Counted from the stretch's first letter, positions 24,339 to 33,283 are shown. The stretch is DNA of 64,000 nt from Streptomyces sp. ASQP_92 (GCF_025399895.1 NZ_JAODUA010000002.1:434001-498000), one strand, 5' to 3'. The notes: a model not told the origin generated them from the letters alone. A program made the numbers and translations.

Positions 24339-24925
24339 ACGATCACATCCTGTACGGCCTCGGCGCCGCTCGGGTAGGCCCCGCACCGGCACAGGTTTCC
24401 GCTCAGCCGGTCCCGTACCTCGGCGGCGGTCAGCCGCACCGGCACGTCCGGCGGCAGGTCGATGTCGGTGACGACGGAGGACGGCCCCGACGGGGCGGCG
24501 GGAGACCCCGCGGCGGGAGAGCGGTGCTGTTCGGGGGCGCAGTAGGCGCACTGGACCACGTCCCGGTCCACGGTGGCCCGGCGCAGCGGGTGGCGGTCGT
24601 CGTCCGCGTCCGCCGCCACCAGGCCCTCCACGGTGACGATCTCCCGTCCCTCCTGCGCGACGGCCAGCAGCAGACAGCTGTTGACGCGTCGGCCGTCGAG
24701 CAGCACCGTGCACTCGCCGCACCGCCCGTCGTCGCACCCCTTCTTCGAAGCGGTCAGACCCAAGTTCTCGCGCAGTACCTCCAGAAGGGTGGCGCAGTGC
24801 TCCAGCTCCACCCGGTGCGAGGCGTCGTTGACCCGCAGCGTCACATGGGAGTCCGTCACGCCATGACCGAAGACCCGGGTGACCAGCCCCGGGCGGCGTT
24901 CTTGTCGGCCGTGTCCTGCTTCCAC
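24335..24925 (-). CDS. [2Fe-2S] small subunit of a xanthine-dehydrogenase-family oxidoreductase (YagT/PaoA-like), C-domain altered
   Basis: 196 residues; the GTG at 24925 has AGGAGG eight or nine bases upstream. The first cluster loop is intact, SKKGCDDGRCGECTVLLDGR with NSC further on. The second is partly intact: VVQCAYCAPE and SGNLCRCGAYP keep all four cysteines. The segment between them (about 140-175) is Pro/Ser/Ala-rich and has lost the usual CTPGQI helix sequence. Overlap with the FAD-subunit gene shows an operon. With the large subunit absent, the complex may be non-functional or may borrow a partner elsewhere. Confidence 0.8.
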   Translation of the reverse strand: MEAGHGRQERRPGLVTRVFGHGVTDSHVTLRVNDASHRVELEHCATLLEVLRENLGLTASKKGCDDGRCGECTVLLDGRRVNSCLLLAVAQEGREIVTVEGLVAADADDDRHPLRRATVDRDVVQCAYCAPEQHRSPAAGSPAAPSGPSSVVTDIDLPPDVPVRLTAAEVRDRLSGNLCRCGAYPSGAEAVQDVIV

Positions 24926-25079
24926 CGTGCACGACCTCCTCGATCCGGACGGTCAGCGGCCTGACCGCGCTACCCACCCTCGTACAGCTCACCTCCTCCG
25001 GCATCTCGACGGACGGCATCCGGGATGCCCGGCCCGCGCCCCGGGACGGTCCTTCCGGGGGATCGCCGACCCGGCGGAG

Positions 25080-25390
25080 GGCACTTCGACGTATGCCGCA
25101 CCGATGACCTGGTCTGCGACGAGCAGGCGGTGCCCGGCTCCGAGGACGGGAAGAACCGCCCGCTCCAGGCCTTCGTGAACAGTGCCATCGGCGACAACCG
25201 CCCGCACGTGATGGACCGGGACAACGGCACCACCCGGAGCCCGCAGGACCCGGCCCGGGCCGGTGCCGTCGCCGCCCGCACGGCCAAGCGGGCCGTCACC
25301 GAGGCGGTGGCCCAGCGCGATGTGGCGCATCCGCCGCCGGACACGCCGGAGCAGATGGGGGCCACCACGTCGACGTCCGTGCCGTGCCTA
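25080..25390 (+). pseudogene. Possible remnant of a coding sequence
   Basis: Between the iron-sulfur subunit gene and the SnoaL-like gene, the rightward frame containing GGHFDVCRTDDLVCDEQAV and FVNSAIGDNRPHVMDRDNG has near-complete G/C at third codon positions and ordinary amino-acid composition. The other frames look like shadows. It has no credible start and runs head-on into the SnoaL-like gene on the other strand. It may be the tail of a gene whose start was deleted. No family was recognised. Confidence 0.25.
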
Positions 25391-25819
25391 GCCCGCGGCG
25401 GGTGCCGGCGCGAGGCCGTCGGCGACCAGGCCGGCCAGGACCGCCTGGCCCAGGGCGTGCACGGCGGACTGGGGGCGCACCATCACGGTGAACTCCTTGA
25501 TCAGGCCCGCCTCGTCGAACTGGAGCAGGTCGATGCCGTGGATCTGCTTCCCGCCCACCGTCGCGCGGAACGGCAGGACCACCGACGGCGCCTCCTCGCC
25601 GTCGGCACTCGTCTCGACCGCGCCGTCGAGACGGCCGATGTAGCGCAGGTCCTCGAAGACGCGCAGCAGGACCCCGAAGAGACCGAGCACCATGGCCCGG
25701 CCCTCGAAGGGAACGAACTTCACCGGGCTGTAGAGCCGGACGTCCTCGGTGAACAGGCCTTCCAGCGCGGTGAGATCGCGCTTCTCCACGGCGGCGCGGA
25801 AGCGTTCGGCAGTCTCCAT
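25388..25819 (-). CDS. SnoaL/NTF2-like protein
   Basis: 143 residues from the ATG at 25819. METAERFRAAVEKRDLTALE with LFTEDVRLYSPVKF, then VVLPFRATVGGKQIHGIDLL and GLIKEFTVMVRP, follow the alpha-then-sheet order of NTF2-like folds. It is probably a small enzyme or binding protein; no catalytic pair can be assigned with confidence. It diverges from the padR gene across a palindromic site, so PadR control is likely. Confidence 0.8.
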   Translation of the reverse strand: METAERFRAAVEKRDLTALEGLFTEDVRLYSPVKFVPFEGRAMVLGLFGVLLRVFEDLRYIGRLDGAVETSADGEEAPSVVLPFRATVGGKQIHGIDLLQFDEAGLIKEFTVMVRPQSAVHALGQAVLAGLVADGLAPAPAAG

Positions 25820-25836
25820 GACCTCTCCCCATTCCC

Positions 25837-25871
25837 CTACTCAACAAAGTGACTACTCAGATTCTTGAGTA
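25837..25871. promoter_or_regulatory. PadR operator region between SnoaL-like and padR genes
   Basis: TACTCA-GATTCT-TGAGTA (25854-25871) is a perfect 6-bp inverted repeat. An extra half-site CTACTCA lies at 25837-25843, 16 bp before the CTACTCA of the palindrome. The region sits between the two divergent starts and is AT-rich for this genome. PadR-family proteins usually bind such dyads and repress their neighbours until a ligand is present. Confidence 0.6.
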
Positions 25872-25909
25872 TGATGCAGGGACGGCTGAGGAAAGGGAAG
25901 GGGGCTTCG

Positions 25910-26479
25910 ATGGCTCTGCGGCACGCGGTGCTCGCGGCGCTGCTGGACGGCGAGTACAGCGGCTACCAGTTGGCCAAGGCCTTCGACATCGGCGTGGCCA
26001 ACTTCTGGCACGCCCTGCCCCAGCAGCTCTACGCCGAGCTCGCCAGACTGGAGAAGGACGGCCTGGTCGCCGGACGCCAGGTGGTCCAGGAGACCCGGCC
26101 CAACAAGCGCCTCTTCCATGTGACCGACGCCGGCCGCGCCGAGCTGGAGACGTTCGCGGCGGCCACGGCCAAGCCCTCGTTCATCCGGGACGATCTGCTC
26201 GTCAAGGTCCAGGCCGCCGACCGCATCGGAACCGCGCCGGTGATCGGCCAGCTCGACGAACGGGCAGCGGCCGCCGACGCGAAGATCGAGCTTCTCGACG
26301 CGCTGCTACGGCAGTTGAGGGGCGACCTGGACGAGACGGAGTTCCTGCTCCACGGCGAGCGGATCGGGCCGTATCTGACGTGTCTGCGCGGCCTGGCCTT
26401 CGAGCGCGAGCACCGGGACTGGTGCCGGCGGATCGCGGCCGTCCTGCGGGAGCGGCAGAGGACCGGCGCCGAGCACTGA
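25910..26479 (+). CDS. PadR family transcriptional regulator
   Basis: 189 residues. The ATG at 25910 is chosen because it follows GGGAAGGGGG and because the earlier ATG at 25871 lies in the operator. The winged helix covers residues 1-80: [20 protein letters not shown], the [20 protein letters not shown] recognition region and a [13 protein letters not shown] wing. It is followed by the long C-terminal dimerisation helices of the PadR type with the vir-like domain (residues 90-180). It likely represses the divergent SnoaL-like gene and itself. Confidence 0.88.
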   Translation: MALRHAVLAALLDGEYSGYQLAKAFDIGVANFWHALPQQLYAELARLEKDGLVAGRQVVQETRPNKRLFHVTDAGRAELETFAAATAKPSFIRDDLLVKVQAADRIGTAPVIGQLDERAAAADAKIELLDALLRQLRGDLDETEFLLHGERIGPYLTCLRGLAFEREHRDWCRRIAAVLRERQRTGAEH

Positions 26480-26598
26480 GGCCGGGCCCGGCCGCAGGTC
26501 GCCGCGGGAACGGTGGACGCGGGCCCGAGCGGTCGTACGGACCCGGCTTGGTTACGCTGGGCACGACAGCACATGGTCGAACGGAACAAGGAGCAGAC

Positions 26599-27429
26599 GT
26601 GAGCGAGCCGGCGTCCATCGCCCTTCAGCAGGAGATCGCCCGGGAGCTGGAGGTCGCCGAGACCTTCGAGGCCGAGCGGGAGATCGAACGCCGGGTGGCC
26701 TTCCTCGCCGAGCGGCTGACCTCGACCGGTCTGCGCTGCCTGGTCCTCGGCATCAGCGGCGGCGTCGACTCCACCACCGCCGGACGGCTGTGCCAGCTCG
26801 CCGTCGAGCGCGCCCGGGAGGCCGGCCACGAGGCCCGCTTCTACGCGATGCGGCTGCCCTACGGTGTCCAGGCCGACGAGCACGACGCCCAGCTCGCGCT
26901 CTCCTTCATCCAGCCCGACCACGTGCTGACCGTGGACATCAAGCCCGCGAGCGACGCCGCGCTCCAGGCCTGCCTCGCCGCCGACGTGGCGTTCCGCGAC
27001 GAGGCCCACCAGGACTTCGTCCAGGGCAACATCAAGGCCCGCCAGCGCATGATCGCCCAGTACGCGGTGGCCGGCGCCCACCACGGCCTGGTCGTCGGCA
27101 CCGACCATGCCGCCGAGGCGGTCTCCGGCTTCTTCACCAAGTTCGGCGACGGCGCCGCCGACCTCGTCCCGCTGACCGGCCTGACCAAGCGCCGGGTGCG
27201 CGCCGTCGCCGACGCGCTTGGCGCGCCCTCCGAGCTGGTGTGGAAGGTGCCGACCGCCGATCTGGAGACCCTCGCCCCGGGCAAGGCCGACGAGGACGCG
27301 CTGGGCGTGACCTACGACGACATCGACGACTTCCTGGAGGGCAAGCCGGTGGACGGGCGGGCCGTGGAGACGATCGTCAACCGCTACCGCCTCACCGAGC
27401 ACAAGCGCCGCCTGCCCATCGCGCCCTGA
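26599..27429 (+). CDS. nadE: Ammonia-dependent NAD(+) synthetase
   Basis: 276 residues from the GTG at 26599 with AAGGAG upstream. The PP-loop is [14 protein letters not shown], followed by [14 protein letters not shown]. The conserved [35 protein letters not shown] and [19 protein letters not shown] blocks are all characteristic of NadE. The enzyme adenylates nicotinate adenine dinucleotide and amidates it with NH3 to give NAD in the cytoplasm. There is no glutaminase domain, as in the E. coli/Bacillus short form. It is a housekeeping gene on its own promoter. Confidence 0.96.
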   Translation: MSEPASIALQQEIARELEVAETFEAEREIERRVAFLAERLTSTGLRCLVLGISGGVDSTTAGRLCQLAVERAREAGHEARFYAMRLPYGVQADEHDAQLALSFIQPDHVLTVDIKPASDAALQACLAADVAFRDEAHQDFVQGNIKARQRMIAQYAVAGAHHGLVVGTDHAAEAVSGFFTKFGDGAADLVPLTGLTKRRVRAVADALGAPSELVWKVPTADLETLAPGKADEDALGVTYDDIDDFLEGKPVDGRAVETIVNRYRLTEHKRRLPIAP

Positions 27430-27481
27430 CGGCCGGGGCCGACCGCTCCCGGAGCTCACGGTGGAGCCGCTCCGCCCACTG

Positions 27482-27550
27482 GAGGTGGTGCTGCTCCACC
27501 ACATGAGGTGGTGCGGCTCCCCTACTTGAGGTGGTGCTGCTCCACCAGTA
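27482..27550. repeat. Three tandem 23-bp repeats at a gene end
   Basis: GAGGTGGTGCTGCTCCACCA starts at 27482 and 27528, with a diverged copy GAGGTGGTGCGGCTCC at 27505, giving an exact 23-bp period. Each full unit also contains the self-complementary stem GGTGG...CCACC. The third unit encodes the last residues (VEQHH) of the leftward 98-residue protein, so the array looks like a duplication of that gene's 3' end and may now serve as its terminator. Confidence 0.65.
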
Positions 27551-27818
27551 CGCCGGCGATGAAGGCCAGCGCCGCCACGATGCCGACCGCCAACAGCAGT
27601 GTCAGCCACGGCAGTTCGCGCCATGGCACGGTGCGACGTCCGGTCGCCCCGGCCGACGGCGGCGCCGGCCGCACAGCGGTGTCCACGGCGGGGGACGCCG
27701 TGGACGCGTCCTGTTCCCGGGGCGCGGCCGGGGCCGCGTTCGGGGCGGGTACGGCGACGGTCGCCGGATCGGGGTCCTGGCCGCCGGTCTTGGTGAACGC
27801 GTCACGGTCTCGGACCAT
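27522..27818 (-). CDS. Small C-terminally anchored membrane protein
   Basis: 98 residues from the ATG at 27818 (MVRDRDAFTKTGGQDPDPAT), with GGGAG upstream. Residues 1-65 are hydrophilic and Ala/Pro/Thr-rich. One transmembrane helix (about 72-92, LPWLTLLLAVGIVAALAFIA) lies near the C-terminus, ending VEQHHLK. It follows the HlyD-like gene on the same strand, 128 bp downstream, and may belong to the same export system. No known family. Confidence 0.6.
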   Translation of the reverse strand: MVRDRDAFTKTGGQDPDPATVAVPAPNAAPAAPREQDASTASPAVDTAVRPAPPSAGATGRRTVPWRELPWLTLLLAVGIVAALAFIAGVLVEQHHLK

Positions 27819-27946
27819 GTCTTCGGTACTCCCTTGTCCTGATGGATGGTGCGGGCCCGACGGGCTCAGTGGAGCTGACGGACGGGCCGGGTGTGCCGGA
27901 CGCCACGAGCGGGCTCGCACGGCCCGCTCGTCAAGTAGCCCCGGCT

Positions 27947-29296
27947 CTACGGCGCGACGGTGGTGATCCGCACCTTCTGACCCTGCGTCAGACCACTGGT
28001 GATCTGGGTGTTGGTGTCGGACTCGACGCCGACCGTCACCTGCGCGGAGTGCGCGGTGCCGTCGGCCGCGACCACCGTCACGGTGCGCTTGGAGCCGGAG
28101 CCGCTCAACGCCGCCGTCGGCACGAACAGCGCGTCGGACGCCTCGCCCGCGACGATCTGCACGCTGACGCCCTGCCCGGTGTGGAGATCCGTCGTCGGGC
28201 CCATGATGTCCAGGGTCACCGGGTACTGCGCGGCGGTGCCCCCGGCGCCCGGGCCGCTCACGGCGAGCGTGCCGACCGACAGGACCTTCGCGTTCAGCGT
28301 GGTGGTGGACTGCGCGGTCAGGGTGACGGTGGCCGCCTGGCCCGGCTTGAGCCGGAGCGCGTCGGCCTCCGGGACATTGGCCTTCACCTGCATCCCGGTC
28401 GGGTTGGTGAGGACGATGAAGCCACTGGGTGCCGTCGAAGTGCCGCCAGGCGCAGGGGCGTTGGAGGCCGCGGGGGCCGGCGCGCCCGGAGGGGTACCCG
28501 CTCCCGAGGCGTACGTCGTACCGATCACCGTCTGTCCGACGGTGGCGCCCACCGAGGCGACCGTGCCGTCGACGGGAGCGGTCAGCACGGTTCCTTCGAG
28601 GGCGCGCTGGGCGGCGTCCAGAGTGCTCTGCGCCTGGGCGGCCTGCGCCTGGGCCTGGATGAGGAGATTGGGATCCACGACGGAGTGCGCGATGGGCTCC
28701 ATGCGGAGGGAGGAGCCCTCGTCGAGCGACAGCTCGGCGGCGGCCCCGGTCAGCGACTTCGGCGTCGGCGTGGGAGTGGGCGTCGCCGGAGGCGTCGGGG
28801 TGGGTGACACGGGGGGAGTGGGCGTGGGCTTGGGTGTGGCGGACGCGGGGGCGCTCGACTTGCCCGTCGGGTTGGTGTTGGGGGTGGCGGGCGGGGAGGC
28901 CGGCTGACCCGCCTGGACGCTCGCGAGGTTCGCCTTGGCGGCCGCCAAGGCGGTCTTGGCCTGGGTGACGGCCTCGCGTGCGGGCTTGTCGTCGACCTTC
29001 GCCAGGAGCTGGCCCTTGGTGACCTTGTCACCGGGCTTGACCTCGACCCGGGTCAGCTGCCCACCCGTGGTGAAGCTGACACCGGCGTCGCTCGGGGAAG
29101 CCAGCAGCCCGGACCCGGCGACGGTCGCCTGCACCTTCCCCGTGGAGACGGCGGCCGTACGGGTGTCCGTGCGCTTCGGCGAGCCGCTGTCGGAGGTCGC
29201 CACCACCGCGTACGCACCACCCACGGCCGCGATGAGCACTGCACCGAGCGCCGAGTTCAACAGGACGGCTTTATGCAGCCGCGGAAGGACCTTCAT
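27947..29296 (-). CDS. HlyD/RND-type membrane-fusion (adaptor) protein
   Basis: 449 residues. An N-terminal membrane anchor (about 12-32) precedes a lipoyl-like domain split around a central insert. The first half reads VEVKPGDKVTKGQLLAKVDD, the second AQRALEGTVLTAPVDGTV. Beta-barrel strands follow, with GMQVKANVPEADALRLKPGQ. A Pro/Thr/Ser-rich insertion (about 145-195, TPKPTPTPPVSPTPTPP) sits where the alpha-hairpin is expected. Such proteins normally work with MacB-like ABC permeases, but no permease or ATPase gene adjoins. The C-terminal TALSGSGSKRTVTVVAADGT strand is typical of the family. Confidence 0.85.
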   Translation of the reverse strand: MKVLPRLHKAVLLNSALGAVLIAAVGGAYAVVATSDSGSPKRTDTRTAAVSTGKVQATVAGSGLLASPSDAGVSFTTGGQLTRVEVKPGDKVTKGQLLAKVDDKPAREAVTQAKTALAAAKANLASVQAGQPASPPATPNTNPTGKSSAPASATPKPTPTPPVSPTPTPPATPTPTPTPKSLTGAAAELSLDEGSSLRMEPIAHSVVDPNLLIQAQAQAAQAQSTLDAAQRALEGTVLTAPVDGTVASVGATVGQTVIGTTYASGAGTPPGAPAPAASNAPAPGGTSTAPSGFIVLTNPTGMQVKANVPEADALRLKPGQAATVTLTAQSTTTLNAKVLSVGTLAVSGPGAGGTAAQYPVTLDIMGPTTDLHTGQGVSVQIVAGEASDALFVPTAALSGSGSKRTVTVVAADGTAHSAQVTVGVESDTNTQITSGLTQGQKVRITTVAP

Positions 29297-29759
29297 GTCC
29301 GGGAGCCTGTCAGCCCCTCGCGAAGGTCACCATGGCTCCCCGGCCAAGCTTCCGGACCAGGGGCTTTGCCGGACGGACAGGCAGATCGGTCCCCGAGGGC
29401 AACCCGGGCGCTCGCTCTCCGTGACCACATGCGCCCCACGCTTCAGACTGCCCTACCGCCGCCCCGGATCGGAAGGGTTTTCTCACACATCGTCGTCAAA
29501 CCCCCTTGGCGAAAGGGCAATCGAGGCGCACGCTGAAGTCGCGAGCCCGGCCGCTTCCGGCTTCCCCTCCCCGGTGCGGCGGGCTCGTCCCGTCGAGGCG
29601 GCCGCCGGGGTGGGCGGGGAGCCGCCCCCGGCCGCGGGGCGTCGGCCGCCCGCCACCACAGGGCCGGACCGCCGGACGGAATAGCTCCGCGCGCAAGATC
29701 GCTGGGTAGGGCACGGACGACTCACGATCGACGTGACGACACATAAGGAGGCCCTTTCC
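29297..29759. other. Intergenic region of 463 bp
   Basis: It lies between the divergent HlyD-like and N-acetyltransferase genes and should contain promoters for both. No gene-like frame with normal codon usage was seen. The AAGGAGG ribosome-binding site at 29744-29750 belongs to the acetyltransferase. No clear palindrome stands out. Confidence 0.4.
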
Positions 29760-30611
29760 ATGTGGAACGGCGATGCCCTCGACCTCGATGCCTATCTGGC
29801 CCACCTCGGCCACACGGGCGACCGCACCCCGACCCTGGCGACGTTGCGCGCGCTGCACCGGGCCCATGTGCTCTCCGTCCGCTGGGAGAACATCGAGGCG
29901 GTGCTGCGCAAGTACCGTCCGCTCGACCTGGAGTCGGTGCAGGCCAAGATGATCGGCAACGCGCGCGGCGGCACCTGTTTCGAGCACATCACCCTCTACG
30001 CCGCGGCCCTGGAACGCCTCGGGTTCGCGTTCTTCGTCGTCCAGGGGCGGGTCAGGATGGGTGCGCCCACCGTCAGGCCGGAGAGCCACGCGATGGTGAT
30101 CGTCGAGTTGGACGGAAGGCGCTGGCTGAGCGACGTCGGCTTCGGGGCGAGCCCGCTGGAACCGATCGAGCTGACCGACGCGACGGACGTCACGGACGGG
30201 GCATGGGCTTACCGGCTGCGCCATCAGGAGGTCTCGCCCGGCGAGATGGGGTGGGCGCTGTACCAGCCCGCGGACCGACGCGAGGGAATCGAGCGGACCG
30301 CCGACGGGTGGATGGTCCGGCACACCTTCACCCTGCACCGCCAGTACCCGGTGGACCTCCGGGTCAGCAACCACTACGGCGCCTCCAGCCCGCACTCGCC
30401 CTTCAGCGACCGCCTCTGCCTCCAGCGCGTGCACCCCGACCGGCTGCACCTCCTGGACAACCGCCTGCTGACCACGGTCCGGCCCGGTGCCACGGGCTTC
30501 CCGGAGACCCGGGAGCTGGAGCCGAACGAGGTTCCGAAGGTGCTCTCCGACGTCTTCGGCGTGGAGCTCTCGCCGCAGGACGTGGACCTGCTGCTGGCCA
30601 AACTGTCCTGA
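29760..30611 (+). CDS. Arylamine N-acetyltransferase
   Basis: 283 residues; the ATG at 29760 follows AAGGAGG at good distance. The Cys-His-Asp triad of the NAT family is visible: NARGGTCFEH (Cys73), ESHAMVIVEL (His110) and LSDVGFGA (Asp125). The enzyme transfers acetyl from acetyl-CoA to aromatic amines or hydrazines. Some actinomycete homologues act as amide synthases in antibiotic pathways, but nothing nearby supports this. The RGGTCFE variant replaces the common RGGYCFE/RGGRCFE. Confidence 0.92.
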   Translation: MWNGDALDLDAYLAHLGHTGDRTPTLATLRALHRAHVLSVRWENIEAVLRKYRPLDLESVQAKMIGNARGGTCFEHITLYAAALERLGFAFFVVQGRVRMGAPTVRPESHAMVIVELDGRRWLSDVGFGASPLEPIELTDATDVTDGAWAYRLRHQEVSPGEMGWALYQPADRREGIERTADGWMVRHTFTLHRQYPVDLRVSNHYGASSPHSPFSDRLCLQRVHPDRLHLLDNRLLTTVRPGATGFPETRELEPNEVPKVLSDVFGVELSPQDVDLLLAKLS

Positions 30612-30672
30612 ACTGCCGGTCTACGAGGGCGAGTTGAGGCAGCGTTTGGGGGTGCTGGCCGTCAGGCGGGCG

Positions 30673-31329
30673 TCAGCCGAGGACGAGGGGGAGCCTCGTG
30701 GCCAGCGCTCCGAGTTCCGCGGTCTCCACGGGAGTGGGCGCCCGGCGCCCGGTACCGACGAGCAGGGCGTCCGTATCGGTGAACGACGCCGGGAACCCGG
30801 CCCCGGCGACCGCTTCCAGCAGCGCGCGCGACCGCGCCAGGCCCGCGGCGGGCGGGCCGGGTACGTGAGGGAGCGGGCCGCTCAGGTCGAGGTGGTGCAG
30901 GGTCCACTCCAGCACGTAGGCCGTGAGGTAGTCGCGGGCGGTGAGGACGTGGCCCTGGGTGCGCACGTGGGCCTGCGGATCGGCGAGCCCGGCCGCCCTC
31001 CCGGCCGCGGAGCCGACGTCGTCCAAGTGGAAGGCGAGCAGGCCCGGTTGCTCGTAGGCGGCGGCCAGCCGGACGGTCAGCGCGTCGAGCGGGTCCTCGC
31101 CGGTCGGTGGCTCGTTCCCGACGTGCCAGTACGTCACCGCGTCCGCGGTCGGCTCCGTCTCGGCCGGGGTGACCAGGGTGATCAGGACGTCCTGCGCGTC
31201 GATGACCAGATGGCACACGAGATCCCGCACGAGCCAGCCCGCACACCCGGACGGATGCTCGAAGTCCCGGTCCGCGAGACCGGCGACCGCGGCGCGCAGC
31301 GCGGCCCAGGAGCGTACGAAGAGATCCAT
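30673..31329 (-). CDS. Mycothiol-dependent maleylpyruvate isomerase-like (DinB-fold) protein
   Basis: 218 residues from the ATG at 31329. The N-terminal helix bundle has FEHPSGCAGWLVRDLVCHLV, the typical Pro-S/T-x-C-x-GW-x-V-x-D-L-x-x-H signature of the MDMPI family. The Asp and His are predicted metal ligands, with a further His pair in EWTLHHLDLS. Family members use mycothiol or simply bind zinc, and often detoxify. The exact reaction is unknown. Confidence 0.8.
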   Translation of the reverse strand: MDLFVRSWAALRAAVAGLADRDFEHPSGCAGWLVRDLVCHLVIDAQDVLITLVTPAETEPTADAVTYWHVGNEPPTGEDPLDALTVRLAAAYEQPGLLAFHLDDVGSAAGRAAGLADPQAHVRTQGHVLTARDYLTAYVLEWTLHHLDLSGPLPHVPGPPAAGLARSRALLEAVAGAGFPASFTDTDALLVGTGRRAPTPVETAELGALATRLPLVLG

Positions 31330-31415
31330 GGCAGCACGGTAGGGCGGCGCCGCGAGGGCGGACAAGCGCAGCGGGTCGGCTGGGGGCGAGGTCGCTCGCG
31401 CGCGGTGCGGCGGTG

Positions 31416-31895
31416 TCAGTCGAGCGCGGACAGCCGGTCGAGTTGGGCCGTGATCTCCGCGCGCAGCGCGTCGTGGCGGGGCGCGAGGGCGTGGCGCGTG
31501 TCGCTCCAGTTCTCGTGCGGGTAGAGCCACACCGGCACCCGCACCAGATCGGCGGGTTCCCAGTCGTAGCGGGGCCACACATGGGCATGGAGGAACCCGT
31601 CGGTGTTGCCGAGGATCTCCAGGTTCACCCGGCGAAAGGCCGCGTCGAGCCGGCGGCAGGCGTGCTCGACGGCCTCGCCGAGTACGTCCAGGTCGGCCAG
31701 GAAGTCCCGGCGCTTCGGCTTCTCCAGCTCGGAGAGGCGCTGCACGCGGGGGTCGTCCACCAGGAGCACCGAGTAGCCCGGCAGGAACTGCACGTCACCG
31801 ATCGCCGCGAATCCCGCCGTCAACCGCCGCAGGACGGTGGGGTTTTCGCCGCGGAGGGCACTTGTGATGCGGTCCTGTCGCCAGTCGTTCGTCAT
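31416..31895 (-). CDS. HIT-family nucleotide hydrolase/transferase-like protein
   Basis: 159 residues. It has GYSVLLVDDPRVQRLSELE, matching the HIT strand region, and NTDGFLHAHVWPRYDWEP, with an H-x-H core instead of the full HxHxHxx triad. The fold is most like the diadenosine polyphosphate hydrolase branch of HIT proteins. It is coupled to the GNAT gene upstream by a 4-bp overlap (start at 31895, GNAT stop at 31892). Confidence 0.75.
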   Translation of the reverse strand: MTNDWRQDRITSALRGENPTVLRRLTAGFAAIGDVQFLPGYSVLLVDDPRVQRLSELEKPKRRDFLADLDVLGEAVEHACRRLDAAFRRVNLEILGNTDGFLHAHVWPRYDWEPADLVRVPVWLYPHENWSDTRHALAPRHDALRAEITAQLDRLSALD

Positions 31896-32452
31896 GCAGG
31901 GAACCTACGCGATGCCGACAGGGGCCCGGCGGGCCGGGGATCCGCGTTCGGCTCGCGCAGCATGAACACGTCGACGGGATCCTGGCCCTGCACGGTGAAC
32001 CTGTGGCGCTCGTAGAGCCGACGGGCGGCGCTGCCGCGCAGGACGTTCAGCCGGACGGGCCTGCCCTCCGCATCGGCCCGCCCCAGTACCGTCCGCAGGA
32101 CGGCGGAACCGACGCCGCGGCCCTGGAGGGCCGGGGCCAGATAGAAGTGCTCCAGCCAGTAGCCGTCCTCGGCCGGGCGCAGGGCCACACAGCCCGCGAC
32201 GGCGCCGTCGGCCACGACGACCGAGGTGTCCGCGGGCGAGAAGGCGTCCCGGAACCGCCGGCGGACCCGGTGCTCGTCGAACCGCCCCAGCCGCTCCAGG
32301 TCCGGGCGCATCACCACGGCCCGGATTTCCACGATGGGCTCCACATCGCAGAGTTCCGCGCGCCGCAGAGCCCACTGAGCCGTGCCACCCACCTGTCTGC
32401 CGCCCTCGCTCCGCCCGACCCGCACCGCGTCCGCCCCCGTACTCGTCTCCAT
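31892..32452 (-). CDS. GNAT-family N-acetyltransferase
   Basis: 186 residues. The acetyl-CoA-binding motif A is YLAPALQGRGVGSAVLRTVL (R-x-x-G-x-G/A). A preceding VVADGAVAGCVALRPAEDG strand and a following LYERHRFTVQG motif B complete the domain (residues 28-165). The substrate is unknown. It is translationally coupled to the HIT gene. The first 25 residues are polar and the start may be somewhat downstream. Confidence 0.88.
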   Translation of the reverse strand: METSTGADAVRVGRSEGGRQVGGTAQWALRRAELCDVEPIVEIRAVVMRPDLERLGRFDEHRVRRRFRDAFSPADTSVVVADGAVAGCVALRPAEDGYWLEHFYLAPALQGRGVGSAVLRTVLGRADAEGRPVRLNVLRGSAARRLYERHRFTVQGQDPVDVFMLREPNADPRPAGPLSASRRFPA

Positions 32453-32551
32453 GGCGGAAGTATTTCAAAACGGCTCGCGGTGACCGTGCGGGTGGGGCCT
32501 GCATGCGGTAACCCCTTTTGGGGCGCGGGGAGTTGGAGAGATGATCTCCGT

Positions 32552-33283
32552 ATGAGCGACGCCGAGAACGCCCCCGCCCACCCCACGACCGACCCGGTGT
32601 CCAGCCTTCCGGACCCCCGCGCGAAGGGGCTCGTGGACGACATCGTTCTCATGTCGGACCCCCGGGTCGCGGCCGTCCCGGTACAGGAATGCGGCGAACC
32701 GCTGGTGGATGTCCGCCGGGGTGGCTCCCTCCTGCTCGACGCGTCCCGCCAGGACTCCGAGAGCGCGTTCGCGCACTTGCGCCAGGGTGTCCATGAACGG
32801 CTGCTGCACGCGGAGGAGTTGCTCCCCGGCGGCCTGCGCCTGCTCTTCGTCGAGGGTTACCGTCCGCCGGCGCTCCAGCGGACGTACTTCGAGGAGTACG
32901 TGGACGAGCTGCGGGCGCTGCATCCGCGATGGTCCGTCGGTCAGCTCCATGTGGCCGCCAGCCGCTATGTCTCCCCGCCCGGTATCGCCCCGCACAGCGC
33001 GGGCGCGGCCGTGGACCTCACTCTCGCCGACGCCGACGGCCGGGAGCTGGATCTGGGGACCCGCATGAACGCGACCCCCGAGGAGAGCGCGGGGGCCTGC
33101 TACACCGAAGCCCGCGACATCGGCGCCGAAGCGCGCGAACTCCGCACGGTCCTTGGCTCGGCGCTGTCGGCCGCGGGTCTGGTCAACTACCCGACGGAAT
33201 GGTGGCATTGGTCGTTCGGCGACCGTTACTGGGCCCTGGCCACCGGCCGGCCGGTGGCCCCGTACGGCGCCCAGGACATATGA
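32552..33283 (+). CDS. D-alanyl-D-alanine dipeptidase, VanX-like (peptidase M15D)
   Basis: 243 residues from the ATG at 32552. Zinc and catalytic residues read IAPHSAGAAVDLTL (His148, Asp155 of the HxxGxAxD pattern) and PTEWWHWSFG (Glu216, His219 of ExWH). VEGYRPPALQ carries the substrate-binding Arg. No signal peptide is visible, so it is cytoplasmic like VanX. It probably hydrolyses D-Ala-D-Ala or related dipeptides in cell-wall recycling; there are no vanH/A neighbours, so glycopeptide resistance is not implied. Confidence 0.9.
   Translation: MSDAENAPAHPTTDPVSSLPDPRAKGLVDDIVLMSDPRVAAVPVQECGEPLVDVRRGGSLLLDASRQDSESAFAHLRQGVHERLLHAEELLPGGLRLLFVEGYRPPALQRTYFEEYVDELRALHPRWSVGQLHVAASRYVSPPGIAPHSAGAAVDLTLADADGRELDLGTRMNATPEESAGACYTEARDIGAEARELRTVLGSALSAAGLVNYPTEWWHWSFGDRYWALATGRPVAPYGAQDI

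Noticed and set aside
27480..27550. CRISPR-like array
   Set aside because: Only three 23-bp units with no spacers of unique sequence and no cas genes; it is a simple tandem duplication.
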